This document shows positions 33,606 through 41,695 of a stretch of 64,000 nucleotides of DNA, one piece after another. The notes under the pieces are model-generated. The model had not been told where the DNA came from. It did not search any database and saw only the letters and a program-made list of their open reading frames with translations. Made by a program: the position numbers and the translations under genes. The number at the start of each line of letters is the position of its first letter. Within the stretch, counting starts at the first letter, position 1. This DNA comes from JAMXLO01 sp963812505 (GTDB taxonomy: Bacteria; Pseudomonadota; Alphaproteobacteria; Acetobacterales; Acetobacteraceae): contig CAWEVM010000003.1 in the NCBI GenBank assembly GCA_963812505.1, positions 62,001 to 126,000 on the forward strand, read 5' to 3'.

Positions 33606-34748
33606 ATGATCAAACGCTTCCACGTCCTCTATGTCGGTCAGATCGACCTCGACCGCGTCGGTCTCGACGGCACGCCCGCCAACGACCGCCGCTACCCGAA
33701 CGAGCGCCTCAGCGAAGTCTTCTTCACGACGCGCCACATCGCCCAGGTGATGGACGAATGCGGCTACCACGCGCTGTGGACCGCCGAGCATCATTTCCAG
33801 CACGAAGGTTATGAGTGCCTGCCCAACCTGGTGCAGTTAGGCCTGTGGCTCGCGACGCAGACGAAGCGCCTCAAGTTCGGCTGTGCGTTCAACGTGCTGC
33901 CCATGTGGCATCCGATCCGGCTGGCCGAGGACTACGCGATGGCCGACATCGTCACCGACGGCCGCGTCATCATGGGCGTCGGGCGCGGCTATCACACGCG
34001 TGAGGTGGAGACATTCGGCGCGCCGCTGATCGACGCTGAGAAGAACCGCGAATACTTCGAGGAGCAGCTCCAGCTCATGCTGGCCTGCTTCAACCAGGAG
34101 CACGTTGCGTTCAAGGGCAAGTATTTCACCTGCCCGCCGGACGTCGAGTATCGCGGCTATCAGCTCCGCGACATCACCATGGTGCCGCGGCCGAAGCACC
34201 TGCCGGTGGAGGTCTGGATGCCGGTCGCCTCCGGCAAGACCATCGACATGATTGCGAAGTACGGCCTCAAGGCGATGGTCACGCTGAACGGCGAGAAGAT
34301 CCTGGACGATGTGGTGCGCGCCTATCAGGAGGCGTGCGCGAAACACGGCCAGGCGAAGAAGCTGGGGCAGGACATGATCTGGGGCACCGGCCTCTATCTC
34401 GCAGGCAGCCAGGAGGAGGCGATCCGCAAAGTGGAACCTGCGCATGACGAACGCTACAAGTGGTTCGCGCCGTTCGGCTTCGTGCGCTACGCGGACGAGC
34501 AGGGGCGGACGTGGGGCACGCCGGGCGCGCCGGCGAAGATCCCATCACTGCGCGACGGGGTGGCGCAGAAGGCGTGGTTCTGCGGTCCGCCGGGTCAGGT
34601 GATCGACGGCATCAGGTCGATCGAGGCGAAGTATCCCGGCCTCGAGGACTACATGATCCACTGGGCCGAGGGCCTGTCGCCGCACGAGTTCGAGGAACAG
34701 CTCCGTTGGTTCGCCCGCGACGTGATGCCGGCGTTCAGCGGAGGGTAG
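33606..34748 (+). CDS. LLM-class flavin-dependent oxidoreductase
   Basis: 380 residues, a TIM-barrel of the luciferase-like monooxygenase superfamily (FMN- or F420-linked). Typical elements: YHALWTAEHHFQHEGYECLPN (residues 54-74), TKRLKFGCAFNVLPMWHPIRLAEDYAMADIV and VIMGVGRGYHTREVETFG. Size and phrase match alkanal-monooxygenase-like members. Start ATG is in a normal position; no operon partner is evident. Substrate unknown. Confidence 0.9.
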   Translation: MIKRFHVLYVGQIDLDRVGLDGTPANDRRYPNERLSEVFFTTRHIAQVMDECGYHALWTAEHHFQHEGYECLPNLVQLGLWLATQTKRLKFGCAFNVLPMWHPIRLAEDYAMADIVTDGRVIMGVGRGYHTREVETFGAPLIDAEKNREYFEEQLQLMLACFNQEHVAFKGKYFTCPPDVEYRGYQLRDITMVPRPKHLPVEVWMPVASGKTIDMIAKYGLKAMVTLNGEKILDDVVRAYQEACAKHGQAKKLGQDMIWGTGLYLAGSQEEAIRKVEPAHDERYKWFAPFGFVRYADEQGRTWGTPGAPAKIPSLRDGVAQKAWFCGPPGQVIDGIRSIEAKYPGLEDYMIHWAEGLSPHEFEEQLRWFARDVMPAFSGG

Positions 34749-34773
34749 CCGGCACTCTCGACCCCCACGGCGG

Positions 34774-35190
34774 TCAGTCGTCGCGGTGCACCCGCTCCAT
34801 GCGCTCGTGGCGTTCCTGCGCCTCGATGGACAGCGTGGCGATGGGGCGGGCCTCCAGCCGTCGCAGGCCGATCGGCTCGCCGGTCTCCTCGCAGAAGCCG
34901 TAGCTGCCGTTCTCGATCCGGATCAGCGCCTGGTCGATCTTGGAGATGAGTTTGCGCGCCCGGTCTCGGGTGCGCAGTTCCAGCGCCCGATCGGTCTCCA
35001 CACTGGCCCGGTCGGTAATGTCGGCCTCGTGGATGCCGCCCTCGGACAGGCTGGCCAACGTCCCGTCAGCATCCTTCAGGAGGTCGGTGCGCCAGCGGAG
35101 TAGTTTCTGGCGAAAGTATTCGACCTGGATGGGGTTCATGAACTCCTCACCGTCGGTCGGTCGGTAGTCGGGGGGTAGTGTCACCATCAT
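34774..35190 (-). CDS. dksA: RNA polymerase-binding transcription factor DksA
   Basis: 138 residues from ATG 35190 (a second ATG is at 35187). DksA enters the secondary channel of RNA polymerase and acts with ppGpp. The coiled-coil part (FMNPIQVEYFRQKLLRWRTDLL through DRASVETDRALELRTRDR) with the Asp-bearing tip is clear. The C-terminal zinc finger reads GFCEETGEPIGLRRLEARPIATLSIEAQERHE, keeping only one cysteine of four, the reduced form seen in alphaproteobacteria. It lies beside fliX and flgI. Confidence 0.93.
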   Translation of the reverse strand: MMVTLPPDYRPTDGEEFMNPIQVEYFRQKLLRWRTDLLKDADGTLASLSEGGIHEADITDRASVETDRALELRTRDRARKLISKIDQALIRIENGSYGFCEETGEPIGLRRLEARPIATLSIEAQERHERMERVHRDD

Positions 35191-35366
35191 GGCGTGCCGG
35201 TCCTGCCTTTCCTCTCGTGCGCTCCCGCCCTGGGCTTGTCGGAAGCCGCGGAACCCCCCGGCCCGTCCTGGATCGCGATTGCGCGGGCTTATAGCGACGG
35301 CAGATAGCCGCGCCAAGAGCGCGTGAACAGCTTCACCAATCTGCCATGCAACTATTTCGCAGCCGC

Positions 35367-35768
35367 TCAGAGTTGACGTCGCGCCAGCTCGACCCGCGCC
35401 CGCACGACGATCGCCGAAACCAGGGCCGCCAGCCGTGGATCGGTCGCCCGTGTCACTGAAGCCGACAGCTCCACCAATCGCTGCAGCGCCCCTGCGTCTC
35501 CGCCACCGGCCAGCAGGGCCCGCTGCAGCTCGCCCAGCGCGGCGAGCATATCGTTGCCGCGCCGGCGGGCCTCGCGATCCTCAACCGTCTCCCCGCCGAC
35601 CTCCTGCAAGCTCAGCATTGACGCCGGCGACATGGCGGGTGTCTCCGCGGCCGCTGCTGCCTGGCTCGTGTCTGCGGGCTCGGGCGGCATAGTGAAGCCG
35701 GACCTCGATGCTGCACGGCTCACGGCACGGGGCCTGATCGGCCAGCCTATGCCCTCGATGCCCGTCAT
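35367..35768 (-). CDS. fliX: Flagellar assembly regulator FliX
   Basis: 133 residues. The core MLSLQEVGGETVEDREARRRGNDMLAALGELQRALL (residues about 51-88) and the closing ARVELARRQL match FliX, which in Caulobacter links flagellar assembly to the sigma-54 activator FlbD. The N-terminal 45 residues are Ala/Pro-rich and poorly conserved. It is divergent from flgI, a conserved arrangement in alphaproteobacteria. Confidence 0.87.
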   Translation of the reverse strand: MTGIEGIGWPIRPRAVSRAASRSGFTMPPEPADTSQAAAAAETPAMSPASMLSLQEVGGETVEDREARRRGNDMLAALGELQRALLAGGGDAGALQRLVELSASVTRATDPRLAALVSAIVVRARVELARRQL

Positions 35769-35790
35769 GAACCCGGCTCCTTGTGCTCAC

Positions 35791-35807
35791 CCGGCAGATC
35801 ATGCCGG
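35791..35807. promoter_or_regulatory. Inverted repeat upstream of the sigma-54 promoter (possible activator site)
   Basis: CCGGCA (35791-35796) and TGCCGG (35802-35807) form a perfect 6-bp inverted repeat with a 5-bp spacer in the fliX-flgI gap, about 45 bp upstream of the sigma-54 -24 element. Position and symmetry fit an activator such as FlbD, but no ftr consensus is claimed. Confidence 0.4.
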
Positions 35808-35849
35808 CCCGCCAGGGCAACGACCCGGCCCGCTGCGGTTGTTTCGCGC

Positions 35850-35864
35850 TGGCACGGGACTTGC
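35850..35864 (+). promoter_or_regulatory. Sigma-54 promoter for flgI
   Basis: TGGCACGGGACTTGC at 35850-35864 matches the sigma-54 consensus TGGCAC-N5-TTGC, with the GG (35851-35852) and GC (35863-35864) dinucleotides separated by exactly 10 bp. The predicted transcript start near 35875 is about 48 nt upstream of flgI. The family context (FliX, P-ring) makes this the expected promoter class. Confidence 0.85.
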
Positions 35865-35922
35865 CCTCTACAGCGCGAGACTGACGCAAATTCCTTACGC
35901 TCCCGCTACCGCCGAGGCCACC

Positions 35923-37023
35923 TTGAACCGCTTCCTCCATATGCTGGCCCTGCTGATTGCCCTCGTGGCCGCTCTGCCTGCCTTGGCCCAGGTGCGCATA
36001 AAGGACATCTCGGATGTGGAGGGCATCCGGGAGAACCAGCTCATCGGCTACGGACTGGTGGTCGGGCTGAACAACACAGGCGACAAGCTGGACAACGCGG
36101 TGTTCACCCGCGAATCGCTGATCGGGATGCTGGAGCGCCTCGGCGTGAACACGCGGGACCAGGTGGCCAAGCTGTCCACCAAGAACATCGCCGCCGTCAT
36201 GGTGACCGCCGATCTGCCCGCCTTCGCGCGCAGTGGCAGTCGGATCGATGTGGCTGTCTCAGCACTGGGCGACGCCACCAACCTGACCGGCGGCACCTTG
36301 CTGGTAACCCCAATGCTCGCCGCTGACGGCGAGGTTTACGGTGTGGCCCAGGGCGCGCTCGCCACCGGTGCCATCGCAGCGCGTGGCGCCGCCAGTTCGG
36401 TGACCCGCGGCGTCCCAACCTCGGCGCGTATCGCCAACGGCGCCACTGTGGAGCGCGAGGTCGTCTACCACCTCGACAAGACCAACGCGCTTCGGCTCGG
36501 CCTGCGCAATCCGGACCTGACGACGGCGCGTCGCATCGCGACCGCTATCAACCAGGCGGTCGGCCCCGTTGCCAAGGCAACCGATCCGCGCACGGTGGCG
36601 CTCGACTTCGGCAACCGAGACCCGATCGAGACTCTCGCCGCGCTCGAGGACCTGCGCGTCGAGCCCGACAGCCCCGCCATCGTGGTGATCGAGGAATCCA
36701 GTGGAACAGTCGTGATGGGCGCCAACGTGCGGATCAGCACCGTGGCGATCGCCCAGGGCAACCTGACCATCCGCGTCACTGAGACGCCGGAGGTGAGCCA
36801 GCCGGCGCCATTGTCCAACGGCACCACCGTCGTCGTGCCCCGCACCCAGGTTCAGGTCGACGACCAGCATGACCGCAAACTCGGCATCCTGCCGGGCAGC
36901 GTGACCTTACGCGACCTGGTGGCCAGCCTGAACGCGCTGGGCGTCGGGCCGCGCGATCTGATCAGCATCCTGCAGATGATCAAGGCCGCCGGCGCTCTGC
37001 AAGCCGACCTGGAGGTGCGCTGA
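35923..37023 (+). CDS. flgI: Flagellar P-ring protein FlgI
   Basis: 366 residues from a TTG at 35923. FlgI assembles the periplasmic P-ring bushing around the flagellar rod. After the signal peptide (NRFLHMLALLIALVAALPALA) come VRIKDISDVEGIRENQLIGYG and GLNNTGDKLDNAVFTRESL, diagnostic of the family. TTG 35923 is favoured over ATG 35941 because it adds the positive residue needed in the signal peptide and has a GAGG upstream. Stop overlaps the next start (TGATG). Confidence 0.93.
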   Translation: MNRFLHMLALLIALVAALPALAQVRIKDISDVEGIRENQLIGYGLVVGLNNTGDKLDNAVFTRESLIGMLERLGVNTRDQVAKLSTKNIAAVMVTADLPAFARSGSRIDVAVSALGDATNLTGGTLLVTPMLAADGEVYGVAQGALATGAIAARGAASSVTRGVPTSARIANGATVEREVVYHLDKTNALRLGLRNPDLTTARRIATAINQAVGPVAKATDPRTVALDFGNRDPIETLAALEDLRVEPDSPAIVVIEESSGTVVMGANVRISTVAIAQGNLTIRVTETPEVSQPAPLSNGTTVVVPRTQVQVDDQHDRKLGILPGSVTLRDLVASLNALGVGPRDLISILQMIKAAGALQADLEVR

Positions 37024-37310
37024 TGTCCGCGCAGGTCCAGCCGGCCAGCAGCAGCCTCCCGCCAGAACCAACCGCAAGGCTCTGGAAGGCGGCCCAGGAT
37101 TTCGAGGCGATGGCCATAGGGCAGTTGCTGCAGCCGATGTTCGAGACCGTCGATACCGCGCATTCCCTGTTTGGTGGCGGTGCGGGAGAGGAAGCCTGGC
37201 GACCGATGCTGGTCGACGCCATCGGCAAGCAGATGGCGGCGAACGGCGGGATCGGCCTCGCCGTCCCGGTATTCAACGCGATGCTGCGCGCACAGGAGCA
37301 ACACGGATGA
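37023..37310 (+). CDS. FlgJ N-terminal-type rod-binding protein
   Basis: 95 residues. ARLWKAAQDFEAMAIGQLLQPMFETVD and AWRPMLVDAIGKQMAANGGIGLA match the rod-assembly domain of FlgJ. The muramidase domain found in enterobacterial FlgJ is absent, as is normal in alphaproteobacteria. Start overlaps the flgI stop, so the genes are translationally coupled; it also overlaps the next gene by four bases. Confidence 0.85.
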   Translation: MSAQVQPASSSLPPEPTARLWKAAQDFEAMAIGQLLQPMFETVDTAHSLFGGGAGEEAWRPMLVDAIGKQMAANGGIGLAVPVFNAMLRAQEQHG

Positions 37311-37675
37311 TCAAGGATCTCGTCACCGCCGGAAATCTGCTGGCCGAGACCCTGGAGGCCGAGAACGCGGCGCTCACTGTGCTCGACCTGCCGCGCGCCG
37401 GCGCGATGCTGGCACGCAAGCAGCGTGCCCTGGCGGACCTGGTGGCCGCCGCGCAGTGTGCGCCAGCGTCGCGCGACCCCGCTGAACGTGTTGCGCGGAG
37501 GCTGCAGGCGCTTGCCATGGAGAACAAACGCCTGCTCGAACGCGCGATCTGCGCGCAGGGGCGGGTGATCGGCGTGGTGGCCCGTGCTGCGGCCCCCGCG
37601 ATGGCGCCCACCAGCTACGGCGCGGCGCGACAAGCGGGCCGGCCCGCGGCGCTCGCGCTATTGGCAAGGGCCTGA
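37307..37675 (+). CDS. FlgN-like flagellar protein
   Basis: 122 residues, almost all helical: LVTAGNLLAETLEAENAALTVLDLPRAGAMLARKQRALADLV is a long amphipathic helix, like FlgN-type export chaperones for hook-associated proteins. The assignment rests on position (coupled to the FlgJ-like gene by an ATGA overlap) and helical shape rather than on strong motifs. The flagellar operon ends here in this window. Confidence 0.6.
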   Translation: MIKDLVTAGNLLAETLEAENAALTVLDLPRAGAMLARKQRALADLVAAAQCAPASRDPAERVARRLQALAMENKRLLERAICAQGRVIGVVARAAAPAMAPTSYGAARQAGRPAALALLARA

Positions 37676-37713
37676 GCCTATCGGCCGTGTGGGCGGCGTG
37701 ATACTGCCGAGGA

Positions 37714-38475
37714 ATGAATTCGCTGGCCCCGGACACTTGGCGCCGCCTGTTGCGACGTGCACCGGACGACGGCGCCCTGTCGCCGCTATATGGCCCGTTG
37801 CTGGCCTCACCCACCGCGCGCGACGGCTGCTACGTGCTTGGCCGGCTCGCGCAGTCCCTGGACGGCCGCATCGCCACCGTGAGCGGCGCTTCGCACTGGA
37901 TCAGCGGGCAGCAGGACATCGTCCATACGCATCGGCTTCGCGCCTTGTTTGACGCGGTGGTGATCGGTGCCGGCACAGTCCGCGCGGATGATCCCCAACT
38001 GACCACCCGCGAGGTGGAAGGGCCGTCGCCGGTGCGCGTGGTCCTCGACACCAATCGCCGGCTGGATGCGCGATATCGCGTATTCCGCGAGGGACCGGAA
38101 ACCCTGCTGCTGTGTGCCGAAGACGCCTCAGGACATGGTCGCGTTGGCCACGCACCGGTGCTGCGGCTGCCGCGTGCGCGCGAAGGATTGGATATCATCG
38201 CTGTGCTCGCGACGCTTGCTGAACGCGGACTGCGGCGCGTGTTTGTCGAGGGCGGCGGGATAACCGTGTCGCGCTTCCTTGCTGCCGGGGCGCTCGATCG
38301 GCTGCACGTCACGATCGCGCCATTGCTGATCGGCTCCGGCATTCCGGCTTTCACTCTGGCGCAGGCGACGACACTCACCGACGTGCTGCGCTTTGACTGG
38401 TTGGTACACCGGATCGGCGCCGACCTGTTGGTCGATATCCCACTGGCGCGCGCACGACCCGGCACGCGAGGATGA
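37714..38475 (+). CDS. RibD C-terminal-type (dihydrofolate-reductase-fold) reductase
   Basis: 253 residues. The core LGRLAQSLDGRIATVSGASHWISGQQDIVHTHRLRA, then VVIGAGTVRADDPQLT and the late VFVEGGGITVSRFL identify the RibD reductase domain, which uses NADPH on pyrimidine/pterin-like substrates in riboflavin synthesis. No deaminase domain is attached. It is the first gene of the five-gene pterin-like cluster; its stop overlaps the next start by four bases. Confidence 0.88.
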   Translation: MNSLAPDTWRRLLRRAPDDGALSPLYGPLLASPTARDGCYVLGRLAQSLDGRIATVSGASHWISGQQDIVHTHRLRALFDAVVIGAGTVRADDPQLTTREVEGPSPVRVVLDTNRRLDARYRVFREGPETLLLCAEDASGHGRVGHAPVLRLPRAREGLDIIAVLATLAERGLRRVFVEGGGITVSRFLAAGALDRLHVTIAPLLIGSGIPAFTLAQATTLTDVLRFDWLVHRIGADLLVDIPLARARPGTRG

Positions 38476-39422
38476 CTGTCGCGCGTGCGTTCTGGACCAT
38501 CGCTCCGGAGCGCGGCGAGATTCGCAGCGAAGTCCTGGCGGCCACTTCCGAGGATGTGCTGGTGCGCACGTTGGCCAGTGGCATCTCACGCGGCACCGAG
38601 GCTTTGGTGTTCGCCGGCCGCGTCCCGTCGAGTCAGTATCAGGTGATGCGGGCTCCGCTCATGGGTGGCGACTTCCCGTTTCCGGTCAAATATGGCTACA
38701 GCGCGGTCGGCCAATCGACGGGTGGCGCGCGTGTCTTTGTGCTGCATCCTCATCAGGACATTTTTCTCGCGCCGGCCGAAATGTGCGTCGCCGTGCCCGA
38801 CAGTGTTCCCACTCACCGTGCGGTGCTTGCCGCCAATATGGAGACAGCACTCAATGTGATCTGGGATGCCGCACCGCTTGCCGGCGAGCGCGTGCTGGTG
38901 ATCGGTGCCGGGGTTGTCGGTCTGCTGACTGCATCGCTGCTGGCACGCATTCCCGCTGCTCGCGTCACCGTGGTGGACATCGACCCCACCCGCGAGCCTC
39001 TGGCGCGACAATTCGGCTGCGGCTTCGCAACACCGACCGAGGCGCCAGCCGAGCAGGAGCTGATCGTTCATGCCTCGGCCAGCCAGGCGGGGCTGCGTCT
39101 CGCTCTGGACCGGGCCGCCTTCGAGGCACGTATCGTTGAGGCAAGCTGGTTCGGCGATCGCGCGCCAACGGTGCCACTCGGCGAGGCGTTTCACGCAAGG
39201 CGGCTGCGGCTGATTGCGACGCAGGTCGGGACGGTCGCGACACCGATGCGCGGCCGGCGCAATCATGGCGAGCGTCTGGCCTTGGCGCTCGAACTGCTGA
39301 CCGATGCCCGATACGATACGCTCCTCGATGGTCCGACGCGCTTCGAGGATATGCCGGAAGCCATGCCGCGCATTCTCGCACCCGGCGGACTGTGCCACGT
39401 CATCACCTATGGGACGAAGTGA
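38472..39422 (+). CDS. Zinc-type alcohol dehydrogenase-like reductase
   Basis: 316 residues, an MDR-superfamily protein: SGISRGTEALVFAGRVP near residue 40, KYGYSAVG, then the dinucleotide-binding VLVIGAGVVGLLTASLLA at about 140. The structural-zinc cysteine lobe of classical alcohol dehydrogenases is absent. It overlaps the RibD-like gene and abuts the PTPS-like gene with no gap. In this cluster it would reduce a pathway intermediate, perhaps a side chain carbonyl; that is inference. Confidence 0.85.
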   Translation: MTVARAFWTIAPERGEIRSEVLAATSEDVLVRTLASGISRGTEALVFAGRVPSSQYQVMRAPLMGGDFPFPVKYGYSAVGQSTGGARVFVLHPHQDIFLAPAEMCVAVPDSVPTHRAVLAANMETALNVIWDAAPLAGERVLVIGAGVVGLLTASLLARIPAARVTVVDIDPTREPLARQFGCGFATPTEAPAEQELIVHASASQAGLRLALDRAAFEARIVEASWFGDRAPTVPLGEAFHARRLRLIATQVGTVATPMRGRRNHGERLALALELLTDARYDTLLDGPTRFEDMPEAMPRILAPGGLCHVITYGTK

Positions 39423-39824
39423 ATGTTCAGCCTCACCGTCTGCGACCACATCATGATCGCCCACAGTTTTCGCGGCGAGGAATTCGGTCCCGCGCAGAAA
39501 CTGCATGGCGCCACCTTCGTGGTGGAGGCGGAGTTCGGTGCGGAGAAACTCGACCATCTGCAGCTTCTGGTCGATATAGGCTTGGCGAAGACCGAACTGC
39601 GCCGCGTGCTCGATGCACTCGACTACAGCAACCTGGACAACAATCCGGCTTTCACCGGCATCAACACGACGACGGAATACGTCGCGTTCCACATCCATGG
39701 TCTGCTTGCCGCCGCCTGTCGCGACGGGCGTCTCGGCGAGGGCGGTCGCGCGGTGACCAGGCTCAAGATACTGCTGCGCGAGAGCCCGAACGCCTGGGCG
39801 GCCTACGATGGGCCGCTTGCCTGA
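39423..39824 (+). CDS. 6-pyruvoyltetrahydropterin-synthase-like protein with altered active site
   Basis: 133 residues of the PTPS/QueD fold (MIAHSFRGEEFGPAQKLHGATF then TTTEYVAFHIHG). In canonical members three His bind zinc (first His, then HxH in HGH) with a catalytic Cys four residues before HGH and an Asp-His pair later. Here His14 and His28 remain, but the second His of HGH is Ala30, the Cys position is Ala24, and the DH pair reads DY (67-68). Glu85 is kept. The normal reaction is unlikely; a changed lyase or binding role is inferred. Confidence 0.82.
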   Translation: MFSLTVCDHIMIAHSFRGEEFGPAQKLHGATFVVEAEFGAEKLDHLQLLVDIGLAKTELRRVLDALDYSNLDNNPAFTGINTTTEYVAFHIHGLLAAACRDGRLGEGGRAVTRLKILLRESPNAWAAYDGPLA

Positions 39825-40861
39825 TGCATCTCTCGCTCATCGTGCCTGCGCCATTCGATGCTGTGTCCGGCGGCTATGCCTATGACCGGCGCATCGTCGC
39901 GGGACTGCGCGAGGCAGGACACACGGTGCGCGTGGTGGAGCTCGGCGGCACGTACCCGCTGACAGACGCGACGGCACGCGATGCCGCCCGTGTGGCGTGG
40001 CACAGCATCACCCATGACTCGCGGCCGATCATCGACGGCCTCGCGCTACCCGCATTCGTCGGCCTGGATGATGCGCTCACAAGACGGGATACGATTGGCT
40101 TGATCCATCACCCGACCGCCCTGGAGACGGGCTTCGCTGAGGGCGACCGTACTGCGCTGCTTGGCATCGAAAAACGCCTGCTGCCAAGGCTTGGGCGGGT
40201 CATCGTGACCAGCGAGCCGACCGCCGAACGGCTCGCTGCGGACTTCGGCGTCGATTGCGACCGCATCAAGGTCGTGGTCCCCGGCACCGACGATGCGGCG
40301 CGCAGCACAGGCTCTGGCGGACCGACCTGCCACGTCCTCTCGATCGGTACGCTGGTGCCGCGCAAAGGGCATGACGTGCTGCTGCGGGCAGTTGCGCGGC
40401 TGTTCGATCTCGACTGGCAGCTCACCATCGTCGGTTCCCCGGAACGCGATCCGGTGCACGCCCGCTCGCTTGTGGCGCTGGCCGAAGAGCTGGGCATCGC
40501 ACGGCGGGTGCGCTTTGCCGGCGAAGTGGTGGATGACGCGCTCGAAGCGCTGTGGCGCGAGGCCGATCTGTTCGCGCTGGCGACGCATTGGGAAGGCTAC
40601 GGCATGGTGATCGCCGAAGCGTTGAAGCGCGGTATTCCGGTGGCGGTGAGTGCCGGTGGTGCGGCGGGCAAACTGGTGACGGCCGAGTCCGGCGTGGTGC
40701 TGCCAGTCGGCGATCACAACAACCTGTCCAAGGCACTGCGGCGGATGATCTTCGGCACAGCGTTGCGTCGCGAGATGGCGGAGGCCGCGTGGCAGGTTGG
40801 CCAGACGCTGCCGAGTTGGCACACGCAGGTGACGGCATTCGCTGAGGCGCTGGAGGGGTGA
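39824..40861 (+). CDS. Glycosyltransferase family 4-type enzyme
   Basis: 345 residues from ATG 39824 (shares a base with the previous stop). A GT-B glycosyltransferase: N-terminal IVPAPFDAVSGGYAYDRRIV, GTLVPRKGHDVLLRAVA near residue 175, and the donor-site ATHWEGYGMVIAEALKRG with the catalytic Glu at about 260. Coupling to the PTPS-like and methyltransferase genes suggests it glycosylates the pathway product. A longer frame upstream is rejected. Confidence 0.9.
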   Translation: MHLSLIVPAPFDAVSGGYAYDRRIVAGLREAGHTVRVVELGGTYPLTDATARDAARVAWHSITHDSRPIIDGLALPAFVGLDDALTRRDTIGLIHHPTALETGFAEGDRTALLGIEKRLLPRLGRVIVTSEPTAERLAADFGVDCDRIKVVVPGTDDAARSTGSGGPTCHVLSIGTLVPRKGHDVLLRAVARLFDLDWQLTIVGSPERDPVHARSLVALAEELGIARRVRFAGEVVDDALEALWREADLFALATHWEGYGMVIAEALKRGIPVAVSAGGAAGKLVTAESGVVLPVGDHNNLSKALRRMIFGTALRREMAEAAWQVGQTLPSWHTQVTAFAEALEG

Positions 40862-41691
40862 CGGATCGGTTCGCCGCAGATTGGCTGACGCTGCGGGAAC
40901 CGTTCGATAGCGCCGCGCGGAGCGTTGCGTTGGCACGGCGGCTTGCGGATCGCCTGCCCAGGCGTCCGCGCCTGATGGATCTTGGCGCAGGCACCGGCAG
41001 CATGTTTCGCTTCCTGGCACCGATCATAGGACGCGGTCAGAACTGGACCCTGGTCGATGCCGATGCCGCGCTGCTGGATGATGCGTTCGGCCGTACCGCG
41101 GCGTGGGCACGGCGGCACCATTTCGCCGCGACCGTGGAGGGCGAAGAACTGCTGGTGTCCACGCCGCACGGCTTGTGGCGGATGAAGGCGGTGGTGCGCG
41201 ATCTCGCCACGCTGGCAGCGTCGCGCTGCGACGATGCTGATGCGGTTGTATGTTCCGCGCTGCTCGATCTGGTGTCGGCGTCATGGCTTTCACGCTTGCG
41301 CGGCAAGCTGGCTGTGCCTCTCCTGGCCTGCCTCACCGTCGACGGGCGTGACGTCTGGCGACCACGGCATCCATTCGACGCATTGGTGCTGGCGGCCTTT
41401 CGGCGTGACATGCGACGCGACAAGGGCTTTGGTCCTGCGCTTGGCACATCCGCATCCGGCGCACTAGCTGCGACGTCATCGGCCCCCTCCGACTGGCACG
41501 TTCCGCGCACCGCGCTCAGCATGCAGCGCGCACTGATCGACGGAACAGCCGATGCCGCGCGCAACGCACGACCGGCGCAAGCAGCCGCCATAACTGCATG
41601 GCAGGAAGCGCGACTGCGCCAGGCGCTGCGCGGCAGGCTTGCCATAACCATAGGCCACCGCGACATACTGGCATTGCCACCGGGAGGATGA
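40858..41691 (+). CDS. Class I SAM-dependent methyltransferase
   Basis: 277 residues from GTG 40858 (four-base overlap with the glycosyltransferase). The SAM-binding motif LMDLGAGTGSMFRFL is at residues 39-53 and the second motif DADAALLDDAF follows. The C-terminal third is not recognised. Together with the four upstream genes it could methylate the sugar or ring of the product. Substrate not determined. Confidence 0.85.
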   Translation: MTDRFAADWLTLREPFDSAARSVALARRLADRLPRRPRLMDLGAGTGSMFRFLAPIIGRGQNWTLVDADAALLDDAFGRTAAWARRHHFAATVEGEELLVSTPHGLWRMKAVVRDLATLAASRCDDADAVVCSALLDLVSASWLSRLRGKLAVPLLACLTVDGRDVWRPRHPFDALVLAAFRRDMRRDKGFGPALGTSASGALAATSSAPSDWHVPRTALSMQRALIDGTADAARNARPAQAAAITAWQEARLRQALRGRLAITIGHRDILALPPGG

Positions 41692-41695
41692 GGCC

